DNA from: an uncultured Porphyromonadaceae bacterium
GTDB lineage: Bacteria > Bacteroidota > Bacteroidia > Bacteroidales > Muribaculaceae
Assembly: GCA_900549445.1 (NCBI GenBank)
Contig: UROS01000099.1
Location: forward strand, 1 to 8,533
DNA length: 8,533 nucleotides
Direction: 5' to 3'
Of this stretch, positions 1-5,805 are shown piece by piece. The notes under the pieces are model-generated. The model saw nothing but the letters and a program-made list of their open reading frames with translations, was not told the origin of the DNA and did not search any database. A program made the position numbers and the translations under genes. Position 1 is the stretch's first letter. Every line of letters starts with the position of its first letter.

Positions 1-14
1 TAAGGTAACTTTTA

Positions 15-45
15 TTTACGAATATAAACATACAAAATATCTTTT
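15..45 (+). promoter_or_regulatory. Possible promoter driving the 47-200 structure
   Basis: TTTA at 15-18, a 19-nt spacer, then TATCTTTT at 38-45. Each element is one base off the Bacteroidota consensus (TTTG ... TAnnTTTG). Transcription would begin near the left edge of the palindrome, which would make that palindrome a plus-strand RNA. The surrounding sequence is very AT-rich, so a chance match is quite possible. Confidence 0.25.
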
Positions 46-46
46 T

Positions 47-200
47 GAGGTTGAGAAAAATGTTTTTTCGCATCCATTCTCCCGGGTGCCTTTCGCGCTG
101 AATTTCAGTCATAATGCTACAGCATTACTCCTTCAATTCATCCCGAAACTCACCTCGGGAGAATGGACTCCGGCTTTCACATTTGTTTTTAAACAACCTC
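47..200. repeat. Long imperfect palindrome, possible structured RNA
   Basis: Nested complementary arms share nearly one centre. They are 47-53/194-200 (GAGGTTG/CAACCTC), 58-63/179-184 (AAATGT/ACATTT), 73-88/151-167 (16 bp with one bulged T at 155), 91-95/144-148 (TTTCG/CGAAA), 99-104/135-140 (TGAATT/AATTCA) and 112-117/122-127 (TAATGC/GCATTA, loop TACA). The four inner pairings and the near half of the 16-bp arm have exactly the same coordinate sum (239), so internal loops are symmetric. The result is one rod about 154 nt long with several internal loops. The outermost right arm covers the last three sense codons of the DUF4492 gene. Candidates are a 6S-like or other structured RNA on either strand, a 3' processing or termination structure of the minus-strand transcript, or a MITE-like palindrome. 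I cannot tell which from one copy. Confidence 0.6.
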
Positions 201-440
201 TAAATAGATTGTAACGTGTTGTCGGAGCAAGGAGCTTCTCACTGCCGCGGCGCGGTCGCGGTCGTTGTCGTAATCGCGTTTGAGCAGATTGGGAAAGAAG
301 AAGAGCCGGAATATGAAGAAGAGAATGAACAGCTTGATGATAATCAGCGCCCAAAGCTTCCTTCCTATCGTCATGGAGCGGAAACCATCGGCGTAGAACC
401 GGTATATTCTTACCGGAAGCGAGGGGCGTCGGGAGTTCAT
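189..440 (-). CDS. DUF4492 small membrane protein
   Basis: An 83-residue protein with a short basic N-terminus, a motif like RIYRFYADGFRSMTIGRKLW (11-30), one hydrophobic segment at about 29-50 and a conserved-looking FFFPN (47-51), followed by a charged tail of about 30 residues. This matches my recollection of the DUF4492 family of Bacteroidota, whose members are of similar size and have one membrane helix. Their molecular role is unknown. In relatives the gene often lies next to cydAB for cytochrome bd oxidase; that is remembered context. Here the sequence to its left has no gene for 188 nt and then the window ends, so a cyd neighbour cannot be confirmed. The start is ATG at 440, with no clear Shine-Dalgarno, as is usual in this phylum. 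It lies 70 nt downstream of the HAD gene on the same strand. The last codons overlap an arm of the 47-200 palindrome, and the C-terminal residues are the least family-like part. Confidence 0.75.
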   Translation of the reverse strand: MNSRRPSLPVRIYRFYADGFRSMTIGRKLWALIIIKLFILFFIFRLFFFPNLLKRDYDNDRDRAAAVRSSLLRQHVTIYLEVV

Positions 441-460
441 GTCGGAAAGTTTTAGAATTG

Positions 461-491
461 ACTATATAAATTATATAATATGTATAACAAA
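461..491 (-). promoter_or_regulatory. Weak candidate promoter for the DUF4492 gene
   Basis: Reading the minus strand, TTTG lies at 491-488, followed after a 19-nt spacer by TATATAGT (468-461), a poor match to TAnnTTTG. The 70-nt gap between the two minus-strand genes is strikingly AT-rich around 455-490, which suits a promoter, but the -7 element is not convincing. Read-through from the HAD gene is the alternative. Confidence 0.25.
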
Positions 492-510
492 AGGTACCAC
501 GCCGATGTTT

Positions 511-1374
511 TTACGCCGATTCAATCGTATGAAGGATGTCGCGCGCCACGGATGATTCGGAATTGGGCCCGATTGTCCGGTCGGCAATACGGCGAACTTC
601 GTCAACTGCGTTTGCCACCGCTACGCTTTCGTCGGCTATCCGCATCATAGGAAGATCGTTGAGGTTGTCGCCATACACGGTAATTTTTTCTGCTCCGAGT
701 TTTCGGGCGAGCCGTGAGATAGCGGAGGCTTTCGACACTCCCGCACCGAAAATCTCGATATAAGAGAGGTCGCGGTTGAAAATATCGTTGTAAAACGAAA
801 AGGAGCAGCGGGGCTCACGGCTCAGCTTGTCGGCTACGGGAGCGAGCTTTTCATGCGGACCCATTGCGAAAATCAGCACCGTGTCGGGGTAGGGCAGAGC
901 CGGCTGTCCGGCAGACGTGAATACGAATTTCTTCAGCTTCAGGTGGAGGCGGTCGTCAACGAACCTGCGCTCGCAGCGAGTGAGATCGGAGGAATGGTAT
1001 ACACGCATCACACTTCCATCGGACGGAATCTGATAGTGGAATGGACTGACTCCTGCAGCGGCGTACATCTGAATGATGTCCGGAATAATGGCCGGATCCA
1101 CCATTATGGTATCAGTATAAGCCTGACGCTCGCGATCCCACAGCGCGGCTCCGGTCATCACAATAGCCGGAATCGAGGTGAAGGTGCGGCGAAGCAGAGG
1201 CTCGACTGTGGCCGGAGTCCGGGCGGTGGCCACGGTTATCAGTGCGCCCCGGCGGCTGAGGCCGGATATGATTTCGGCGCTTTCTTCGCTCACCTCGCTG
1301 TCGGTGCCGAGCAGGGTACCATCGAGATCGCTTACGAAAAGATGCTTTATGTCTACATTGTCTATACAATTCAT
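511..1374 (-). CDS. Cof-type HAD-IIB family hydrolase (putative sugar/nucleotide phosphatase)
   Basis: A 287-residue cytoplasmic HAD phosphatase, normal length for the Cof/YbiV-like IIB subfamily. Motif I is DLDGTLL at 16-22 (nucleophile D16, acid/base D18). Motif II is the TAR stretch near 50-52. The motif III lysine is K215 in GVSKASAI, and motif IV is GDNLNDLPM at 235-243, with D236 and D240 as the metal-binding acids. The roughly 120 residues between motifs II and III form the type IIB cap that sets substrate choice, so the substrate (a phosphosugar, pyridoxal phosphate, FMN or similar) cannot be read from sequence. M1 is the only reasonable start, since D16 follows closely and no other ATG intervenes. 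The gene runs divergently from the alcohol dehydrogenase and precedes the DUF4492 gene. Its promoter appears to place transcription start at or within a base or two of the ATG. Confidence 0.9.
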   Translation of the reverse strand: MNCIDNVDIKHLFVSDLDGTLLGTDSEVSEESAEIISGLSRRGALITVATARTPATVEPLLRRTFTSIPAIVMTGAALWDRERQAYTDTIMVDPAIIPDIIQMYAAAGVSPFHYQIPSDGSVMRVYHSSDLTRCERRFVDDRLHLKLKKFVFTSAGQPALPYPDTVLIFAMGPHEKLAPVADKLSREPRCSFSFYNDIFNRDLSYIEIFGAGVSKASAISRLARKLGAEKITVYGDNLNDLPMMRIADESVAVANAVDEVRRIADRTIGPNSESSVARDILHTIESA

Positions 1375-1379
1375 ATCGG

Positions 1380-1387
1380 CAAAGATA
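1380..1387 (-). promoter_or_regulatory. -7 promoter element of the HAD hydrolase gene
   Basis: The minus strand reads TATCTTTG, a perfect TAnnTTTG match, ending only 5 nt before the ATG at 1374. Bacteroidota transcription usually starts about 5-8 nt past this element, so the predicted start coincides with the ATG. Confidence 0.65.
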
Positions 1388-1397
1388 ACAAAATACT

Positions 1398-1411
1398 TTA
1401 AGAATTCTTAA
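1398..1411. promoter_or_regulatory. 14-bp perfect palindrome upstream of the HAD gene
   Basis: TTAAGAATTCTTAA is a perfect palindrome centred about 31 bp upstream of the predicted HAD transcription start, so it covers the -33 region of that promoter. A dimeric regulator bound here could block the promoter. It is A/T-rich apart from the central GAATTC, so chance occurrence cannot be excluded. Confidence 0.35.
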
Positions 1412-1458
1412 TAACAGACGTTTTTCTATCGCTTATAGGCTCAATTGTTCAAAAAAAC

Positions 1459-1498
1459 GGGGATAAACGTCGTTATTTGGGGGATGAACGTCGATAAT
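1459..1498. repeat. Tandem direct repeat, 21-bp period (possible operator)
   Basis: Two copies, at 1459-1477 and 1480-1498, share GGGGAT-AACGTCG and agree at 16 of 19 positions. The 21-bp period equals two helical turns, so bound proteins would lie on the same DNA face. The pair lies between the divergent HAD and alcohol dehydrogenase genes, about 60-80 bp upstream of the 1557 promoter element. Confidence 0.45.
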
Positions 1499-1556
1499 AC
1501 GTGTGAAATAATGTTAATTGATGCACTGACATAGTACGTAATTCAAAAATAAGTCC

Positions 1557-1564
1557 TACATTTG
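1557..1564 (+). promoter_or_regulatory. -7 promoter element of the candidate small RNA
   Basis: TACATTTG matches TAnnTTTG perfectly. No TTTG is seen at the expected -33 distance. The predicted transcription start is near 1571. Confidence 0.6.
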
Positions 1565-1570
1565 CACGTG

Positions 1571-1640
1571 TGTTTTTCATAGTATTAGATTAAGATAAAG
1601 GTTTAAGGAAAAAGAGTCGTTGTGAAACGATTCTTTTTTT
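1571..1640 (+). ncRNA. Candidate small RNA / short terminated transcript
   Basis: A perfect -7 element at 1557-1564 is followed about 70 nt later by an intrinsic terminator (1614-1640), with no ORF of useful length between. The terminator ends just before the promoter of the alcohol dehydrogenase gene, so the two appear to be separate units. The 5' part contains TTTTTCATAGTATTAGAT (1573-1590), followed by a purine-rich stretch to 1613. From memory, very similar sequence followed by a variable hairpin and U-tract recurs upstream of many genes in Bacteroides genomes; I could not verify this here. It may be a free small RNA, or a leader/attenuator that sometimes reads into the dehydrogenase gene. 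Confidence 0.5.
1614..1640 (+). terminator. Intrinsic terminator of the candidate small RNA
   Basis: Stem 1614-1621/1626-1633 has 8 pairs including one G-U and a GTGA loop. It is followed by seven T residues (1634-1640), and A residues at 1611-1613 can extend the stem into the T-tract. Confidence 0.8.
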
Positions 1641-1663
1641 ATTTATTTTGTGTCTTTTATTCT

Positions 1664-1671
1664 TATCTTTG
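1664..1671 (+). promoter_or_regulatory. -7 promoter element of the alcohol dehydrogenase gene
   Basis: TATCTTTG is a perfect TAnnTTTG match. TTTA at 1642-1645, 18 nt upstream, is a fair -33 element. The start near 1678 would leave a leader of about 17 nt before the ATG at 1695. Confidence 0.7.
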
Positions 1672-1694
1672 CATAGCAAACGAATTATTCTGAT

Positions 1695-2864
1695 ATGAAC
1701 AACTTCACTTTTTTCAGCCCGACAAAATACGTGTTCGGCCGCGGGGTCGAGACTCAGGCAGGCGAACTCACGGCCTCGATGGTGGGCAAGAGAGTTCTCA
1801 TAGTATACGGTAAAGGTTCCGTGGTGAAATCAGGTCTGCTCGCAAGGGTAAAGAAATCGCTCGATGAGGCCGGAGTCGCATATTGTGAGCTGGGCGGCAT
1901 CCAGCCGAATCCCACCGACGACCGCGTTTACGAAGGCATCGGCATTATGCGCGAAAATGGCCTCGAGGGACTCCTCGCCGTCGGGGGCGGAAGCGCTATC
2001 GATACCGCGAAAGCTATTGCCGCCGGAACTCCCTACGCCGGTGATTTCTGGGACTTTTATTGCGGTAAGCGTAAAATAGAGACGGCGCTCCCCGTCGGGG
2101 TTGTGCTTACTATTCCCGCGGCAGGCAGTGAAGGTTCGGGCAACTCCGTGATTACAAAACTCGACGGCCTCCATAAGATCAGCATCCGCACCGAGGTAGC
2201 GCTGCGCCCGCGGTTCGCCCTCATGAACCCGGAGCTGACGTTCACCCTGCCTCACTATCAGACCGCGAGCGGTGTGGCGGACATGATGGCGCACATTTTT
2301 GAACGATATTTTACCAACACCCCTGATGTTGAGATCACCGACCGGGTTTCGGAAGGGGTTCTCAAGGCCATAATCGAGGAAGCGCCCAAGGTGATGGCCG
2401 ACCCTCAGAACTATGGTGCGCGCGCTAATATAATGTGGTGCGGCACCCTTGCCCACAACGGTATCTGCGGCACGGGACGCGAGGAAGACTGGGCAAGCCA
2501 CGCGATGGAGCATGAGATAAGTTCCGTTTACGGTGTGACCCACGGGGCAGGACTTGCGGTAATTCTGCCCGCCTGGATGACATTCATGGCCGACCATAAT
2601 CCCGGCAAGGTGGCGCAGATGGCGCGCAGGGTTTTCGGCGTGGAGAACCACGACGACAGATCTGCGGCCTTCGAGGGCATTTCTGCCCTCAAGGCATTTT
2701 TCGGCTCTCTGGGACTGCCGGTAAGTTTTGCGGAACTCGGAATCGAAAATCCTGACATTGACCTGCTCGTGGTCAAGCTCCATGAGGACAAAGGCGCCAC
2801 AATCGGCGGATATTATCCCCTCACAGCCGCAGAGACCGCCGCTATCTACCGTCTTGCACTGTGA
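1695..2864 (+). CDS. Iron-containing alcohol dehydrogenase, YqhD/BDH type
   Basis: A 389-residue, full-length group III metal-dependent alcohol dehydrogenase, expected to be a cytoplasmic NADPH-dependent enzyme reducing aldehydes to alcohols. The N-terminal nucleotide-binding domain carries GGGSAIDTAKAIA (97-109). The C-terminal helical domain carries the metal ligands D196 and H200 (in ADMMAH), H269 and H283. The 14-residue spacing of the last two equals that of E. coli YqhD H267/H281. Opening residues FTFFSPTKYVFGRG are typical of butanol-dehydrogenase-like members. The physiological substrate is unknown; detoxification of short-chain aldehydes and fermentative aldehyde reduction are both plausible. 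It has its own promoter and no clear partner: the next gene, pheS, also has its own promoter 48 nt downstream. No terminator hairpin is evident after the stop codon. Confidence 0.92.
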   Translation: MNNFTFFSPTKYVFGRGVETQAGELTASMVGKRVLIVYGKGSVVKSGLLARVKKSLDEAGVAYCELGGIQPNPTDDRVYEGIGIMRENGLEGLLAVGGGSAIDTAKAIAAGTPYAGDFWDFYCGKRKIETALPVGVVLTIPAAGSEGSGNSVITKLDGLHKISIRTEVALRPRFALMNPELTFTLPHYQTASGVADMMAHIFERYFTNTPDVEITDRVSEGVLKAIIEEAPKVMADPQNYGARANIMWCGTLAHNGICGTGREEDWASHAMEHEISSVYGVTHGAGLAVILPAWMTFMADHNPGKVAQMARRVFGVENHDDRSAAFEGISALKAFFGSLGLPVSFAELGIENPDIDLLVVKLHEDKGATIGGYYPLTAAETAAIYRLAL

Positions 2865-2879
2865 TTCAAAAAAAATTCG

Positions 2880-2887
2880 TAAATTTG
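2880..2887 (+). promoter_or_regulatory. -7 promoter element of the pheS operon
   Basis: TAAATTTG is a perfect TAnnTTTG match, with TTGC at 2854-2857 as a loose -33 candidate. The predicted start near 2894 gives a leader of about 19 nt. This is too short for a T-box or peptide attenuator, so pheS shows no visible attenuation control here. Confidence 0.65.
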
Positions 2888-2912
2888 CACCTCAATAGAT
2901 CAATCAACTGTC

Positions 2913-3932
2913 ATGATAGATAAGATAAACGAACTTAAGGAGCGTATTTCCGCCCTCACGGCGTCGAGCGCAGAGGAGGTCGAGGCTCTCCGCATAAAGT
3001 ATCTGAGCAAAAAAGGGGAGGTGTCGCTGCTGTTCAACGATTTCCGCAACGTGCCTGCCGACCAGAAGCGCACGGTAGGACAGGCTCTCAATGAGCTGAA
3101 GACTCTTGCCACTGAGCGTATCAACTCCCTGCGCGAGGCTCTTGCTGCGGCTGATAACGGCGCCGATGACCTCGATCTGAGCCGCAGTGCGGCTCCCATG
3201 CCGCTCGGCACCCGCCATCCGCTTTCGCTCGTAAGGGAAGAAATCGTGTCGATATTCTCCCGTCTGGGTTTTACGGTTGCCGAGGGTCCGGAGATAGAGG
3301 ACGACTGGCACGTTTTCTCGTCGCTCAACTTTGCCGCCGACCATCCCGCGCGCGACATGCAGGATACCTTCTTTATAAACCGTACTCCCGACGTGCTTCT
3401 GCGCACCCACACCTCGTCGGTGCAGAGCCGTGTGATGGAGCACACGCAGCCCCCTATTCGCATCATCTGTCCCGGCCGCGTATACCGCAACGAGGCGATT
3501 TCCGCCCGCGCCCACTGCTTCTTCCATCAGGTTGAGGCGCTGTATGTGGACAAGAACGTGTCGTTCGCCGACCTGCGCCAGACGCTTCTTTACTTTGCCC
3601 GTGAAATGTTCGGAAACGACACCAAAATCCGTCTTCGTCCGAGCTATTTCCCGTTTACCGAACCGTCGGCTGAGATGGACATATCGTGCAACCTCTGCGG
3701 CGGCAAGGGATGCTCGTTCTGCAAGCACACCGGATGGGTTGAGATTCTCGGATGCGGCATGGTTGATCCCAACGTGCTGCGCGCGTGCGGCATCGACCCG
3801 GAGGTTTATTCCGGCTTCGCGCTGGGCATGGGCATAGAGCGAATCACCAACCTGAAATATCAGGTAAAAGACCTCAGAATGTTCTCGGAAAACGACGTCC
3901 GCTTCCTCGAAGAATTCAAATCGGCCCATTGA
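2913..3932 (+). CDS. pheS: Phenylalanine--tRNA ligase alpha subunit
   Basis: A 339-residue catalytic subunit of the cytoplasmic (alpha-beta)2 PheRS, which charges tRNA-Phe. An N-terminal coiled coil (about 1-85) is the tRNA-contacting arm. The class II catalytic core follows, with HTSSVQSR (166-173), motif 2 around RVYRNE (189-194), FHQVE (204-208) and motif 3 GMGIER (305-310). A303 in SGFALGMG matches by motif the E. coli A294 position of the phenylalanine pocket. A four-cysteine cluster C259-x2-C262-x4-C267-x2-C270 sits before the GWVEILGCGM segment. It is absent from E. coli PheS but, as I recall, common in Bacteroidota and some other phyla, and probably binds a structural metal. pheT is not adjacent in this window, as is common in Bacteroidota. 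Tandem stops (TGA then TAA) end the gene, and nth follows 15 nt later. Confidence 0.97.
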   Translation: MIDKINELKERISALTASSAEEVEALRIKYLSKKGEVSLLFNDFRNVPADQKRTVGQALNELKTLATERINSLREALAAADNGADDLDLSRSAAPMPLGTRHPLSLVREEIVSIFSRLGFTVAEGPEIEDDWHVFSSLNFAADHPARDMQDTFFINRTPDVLLRTHTSSVQSRVMEHTQPPIRIICPGRVYRNEAISARAHCFFHQVEALYVDKNVSFADLRQTLLYFAREMFGNDTKIRLRPSYFPFTEPSAEMDISCNLCGGKGCSFCKHTGWVEILGCGMVDPNVLRACGIDPEVYSGFALGMGIERITNLKYQVKDLRMFSENDVRFLEEFKSAH

Positions 3933-3947
3933 TAAATCTTCCAGATT

Positions 3948-4610
3948 ATGGCACCGCGTATCACAGTAAAGGAGCGCTATCGGCGCGTGGCCGAATGGTT
4001 CGGCCGGGAGATGCCCGAAGCTTCCACAGAGCTGAAGTACGATAATCCGTATCAGCTGCTGGTGGCGGTAATCCTGTCGGCGCAGTGTACCGATAAGAGG
4101 GTCAATATGATCACACCTGCGCTTTTCGAGGCGTTTCCTACGCCCGAGGCGATGGCGGCGGCAACTGCGGAGGAGATTTTCCCTTACATAAAGTCGTGTT
4201 CCTATCCCAACAACAAGAGCCGCTCGCTGGCAGGCATGGCGCGTAAGCTCGTGGATGATTTCGGAGGGGAGGTTCCTTCCGACATCGATCAGCTTATGTC
4301 GATTCCCGGGGTGGGGCGCAAGACGGCCAACGTGATTCTGGCGGTAGTTTACGGAAAATCGGCAATGGCGGTCGATACCCACGTGTTCCGCGTAAGCGAG
4401 CGCATAGGGCTGACAACCGGAAGCAAGACTCCGCTCGCTACCGAAAAAACGCTGGTTAAAAATATCCCTGAGGAACTGATTCCGCGTTTCCACCACTGGC
4501 TCATCCTTCACGGACGCTACGTATGCAAGGCGCGGCGTCCCGACTGCCTGAACTGCGGTATCACCGACGTCTGCCGCTACTACCAGACGGGTGCCGACTC
4601 CGGTAAATAA
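3948..4610 (+). CDS. nth: Endonuclease III (DNA glycosylase/AP lyase)
   Basis: A 220-residue base-excision-repair enzyme that removes oxidised pyrimidines and cleaves abasic sites. The helix-hairpin-helix is IPGVGRKTANVIL (119-131), with catalytic lysine K125 and catalytic aspartate D143 in AVDTHVFRV. The [4Fe-4S] cluster ligands C193-x6-C200-x2-C203-x5-C209 have the exact spacing of E. coli Nth. HHWLILHGR (182-190) is the conserved lead-in to the cluster. All expected residues are present, so the enzyme should be active. It lies 15 nt after pheS and 1 nt before the next gene, so it is almost certainly co-transcribed with both. The pairing of pheS and nth looks positional rather than functional. 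Confidence 0.97.
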   Translation: MAPRITVKERYRRVAEWFGREMPEASTELKYDNPYQLLVAVILSAQCTDKRVNMITPALFEAFPTPEAMAAATAEEIFPYIKSCSYPNNKSRSLAGMARKLVDDFGGEVPSDIDQLMSIPGVGRKTANVILAVVYGKSAMAVDTHVFRVSERIGLTTGSKTPLATEKTLVKNIPEELIPRFHHWLILHGRYVCKARRPDCLNCGITDVCRYYQTGADSGK

Positions 4611-4611
4611 G

Positions 4612-5253
4612 ATGGATTCCACGTTCATATTCATAATAGAAGTTCTCGGAACCCTCGCGTTCGGCATAAGCGGAATCCGCCTTGCCGCCACGAAGCATTT
4701 CGACTGGTTCGGAGCCTACACCGTAGGGCTCGTCACCGCCATCGGCGGAGGCACCCTGCGCGATGTGCTTCTCGACATTCCGGTGTTCTGGATGCAGAAC
4801 TGGCTCTACCTCGCCATCACGGGACTGGCGTTCATGATAGTGGTGCTCTTCAGCAAGGTGCTCACCTCCGGTTCGCGCTCGCTGTTTATCTTCGACTCTA
4901 TCGGCCTTGCTCTCTTCGTGGTGATAGGCATACAGAAGTCGGTTGCGGCAGGCTACCCGATGTGGGTTGCGATAGTGATGGGCATCATCACCGGTTCGTT
5001 CGGCGGGGTGGTGCGCGACATACTTATAAACGTGGAGCCACTGTTTTTCCGCAAGGACATCTACGCAACGGCGTGTATGGCCGGCGGAATCGTATATTGG
5101 CTCATAATGACCATGGGCGGCTCGTCGATACTCCAGCAGTCGGCCTGCGCGGTGGTAATCATAGCTCTCCGTGTAGGCGCCATACGCTACGGATGGCATC
5201 TGCCGGTGCTTCACGGCGAGGGTGAGGGATCGCCCGGTAATGCAGAAAAGTAA
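4612..5253 (+). CDS. TRIC/UPF0126 family membrane protein (putative cation channel)
   Basis: A 213-residue, highly hydrophobic inner-membrane protein with about seven helices in two repeats. Each repeat carries the family signature: GGGTLRD at 45-51 and GGVVRD at 131-136. Bacterial members (YicG/YadS-like, formerly UPF0126) are homologues of trimeric intracellular cation channels, and several have been shown structurally to be K+-permeable trimers. The physiological role in bacteria remains uncertain, and the ion or solute is inferred only. I chose ATG at 4612, one base after the nth stop codon. An in-frame GTG at 4591 would add seven residues overlapping nth but lies outside the conserved region. 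The tight junction implies translational coupling with nth. The C-terminal tail after about residue 198 is hydrophilic and probably cytoplasmic or disordered. Confidence 0.88.
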   Translation: MDSTFIFIIEVLGTLAFGISGIRLAATKHFDWFGAYTVGLVTAIGGGTLRDVLLDIPVFWMQNWLYLAITGLAFMIVVLFSKVLTSGSRSLFIFDSIGLALFVVIGIQKSVAAGYPMWVAIVMGIITGSFGGVVRDILINVEPLFFRKDIYATACMAGGIVYWLIMTMGGSSILQQSACAVVIIALRVGAIRYGWHLPVLHGEGEGSPGNAEK

Positions 5254-5254
5254 C

Positions 5255-5262
5255 TATTTTTG
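5255..5262 (+). promoter_or_regulatory. Possible -7 promoter element of the GtrA gene
   Basis: TATTTTTG matches TAnnTTTG immediately after the stop codon of the TRIC gene. No TTTG is seen near -33. The start near 5269 would leave only about 9 nt before ATG 5278 but about 24 nt before ATG 5293. Confidence 0.45.
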
Positions 5263-5277
5263 AATTCAATACCTTAA

Positions 5278-5724
5278 ATGAGAAAGACAGCCATGTCAGT
5301 CAACCTGCAAAGTGGTGATATAAAGCAATTTGCCCGCTATGTGATAGTAGGAGTGATGAACACGTTGGTGACTCTGATAGTGATTTTCGCCTGTAAGTCG
5401 ATTTTCGGCGTAAATATGTGGGTCTCAAACGCATTGGGCTATGTTGCCGGTGTGATAAATTCGTTTCTCTGGAACAAGAAATGGGTGTTTCAGTCGGAGT
5501 CGACCAACTATCGTGGCGAGGCGGTGCGTTTTCTGTTAGGCTTCCTGCTTTGCTACGGGCTTCAGTTTGTGGCCACCTGGGCGCTGACCAAGCTGATGGG
5601 GGGCATGGTCTGGAATTTCCTCGACATGATAGTGGTGAGCGGCTACGGAGTGGCCACGCTGCTCGGCATGGTAATCTATACGATAGCCAACTTCATTTAC
5701 AACCGCGCCGTCACGTTCAAATGA
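5278..5724 (+). CDS. GtrA family membrane protein
   Basis: A 148-residue protein with four predicted membrane segments (about 22-40, 49-66, 84-104 and 118-142) and the family signatures RYVIVGVMNT near the first helix and NSFLWNKKWVF (61-71) after the second. GtrA-like proteins are thought to move or flip polyprenyl-phosphate-linked sugars used in modifying cell-surface polysaccharides. Here no glycosyltransferase is adjacent, so the pathway is unknown. Two in-frame ATGs are possible. The one at 5278 gives 148 residues. The one at 5293 gives 143 residues, starting MSVNLQSGD, and leaves a more usual leader if the promoter at 5255-5262 is real. It follows the TRIC gene by 24 nt and ends in a strong terminator. 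Confidence 0.88.
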   Translation: MRKTAMSVNLQSGDIKQFARYVIVGVMNTLVTLIVIFACKSIFGVNMWVSNALGYVAGVINSFLWNKKWVFQSESTNYRGEAVRFLLGFLLCYGLQFVATWALTKLMGGMVWNFLDMIVVSGYGVATLLGMVIYTIANFIYNRAVTFK

Positions 5725-5738
5725 CGTAATTAAGTAAT

Positions 5739-5774
5739 AAATTAAGAGGTTGTTATTAAACAACCTCTTAATTT
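5739..5774. terminator. Strong, probably bidirectional intrinsic terminator
   Basis: A 16-bp perfect stem pairs 5739-5754 with 5759-5774 around an ATTA loop. It is GC-richer in the middle (AGAGGTTGTT) and flanked by A/T on both sides. The plus strand runs into TTTT (5772-5775), and the minus strand into AT-rich sequence. It lies between the convergent GtrA and DUF5606 genes and can serve both. Confidence 0.85.
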
Positions 5775-5805
5775 TCAAGAGTTACTTAGCGGCAATAATC
5801 AACAC

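Noticed and set aside
853..1401. A 182-codon plus-strand frame opposite the HAD phosphatase gene
   Set aside because: The minus strand has all four HAD motifs in order; the plus-strand translation shows no motif.
1375..1694. Hidden small protein gene in the 320-bp divergent spacer
   Set aside because: No frame with a plausible start, length and composition is seen; the contents are better explained by promoters, repeats and a short terminated RNA.
1830..2783. A 317-codon minus-strand frame inside the alcohol dehydrogenase gene
   Set aside because: The plus-strand gene carries all metal ligands at the right spacing; the antisense frame is a compositional shadow.
4591..4611. GTG start extending the TRIC-family protein by seven residues into nth
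   Set aside because: ATG at 4612 follows the nth stop codon by one base and sits right before the hydrophobic start of the family domain; the extension adds only MPTPVNK.
2904..4691. A 595-codon open frame on the minus strand opposite pheS and nth
   Set aside because: It is fully antisense to two unmistakable conserved genes, resembles no family I know, and is rich in His/Arg/Val. Codon bias in the real genes removes antisense stop codons and explains it.
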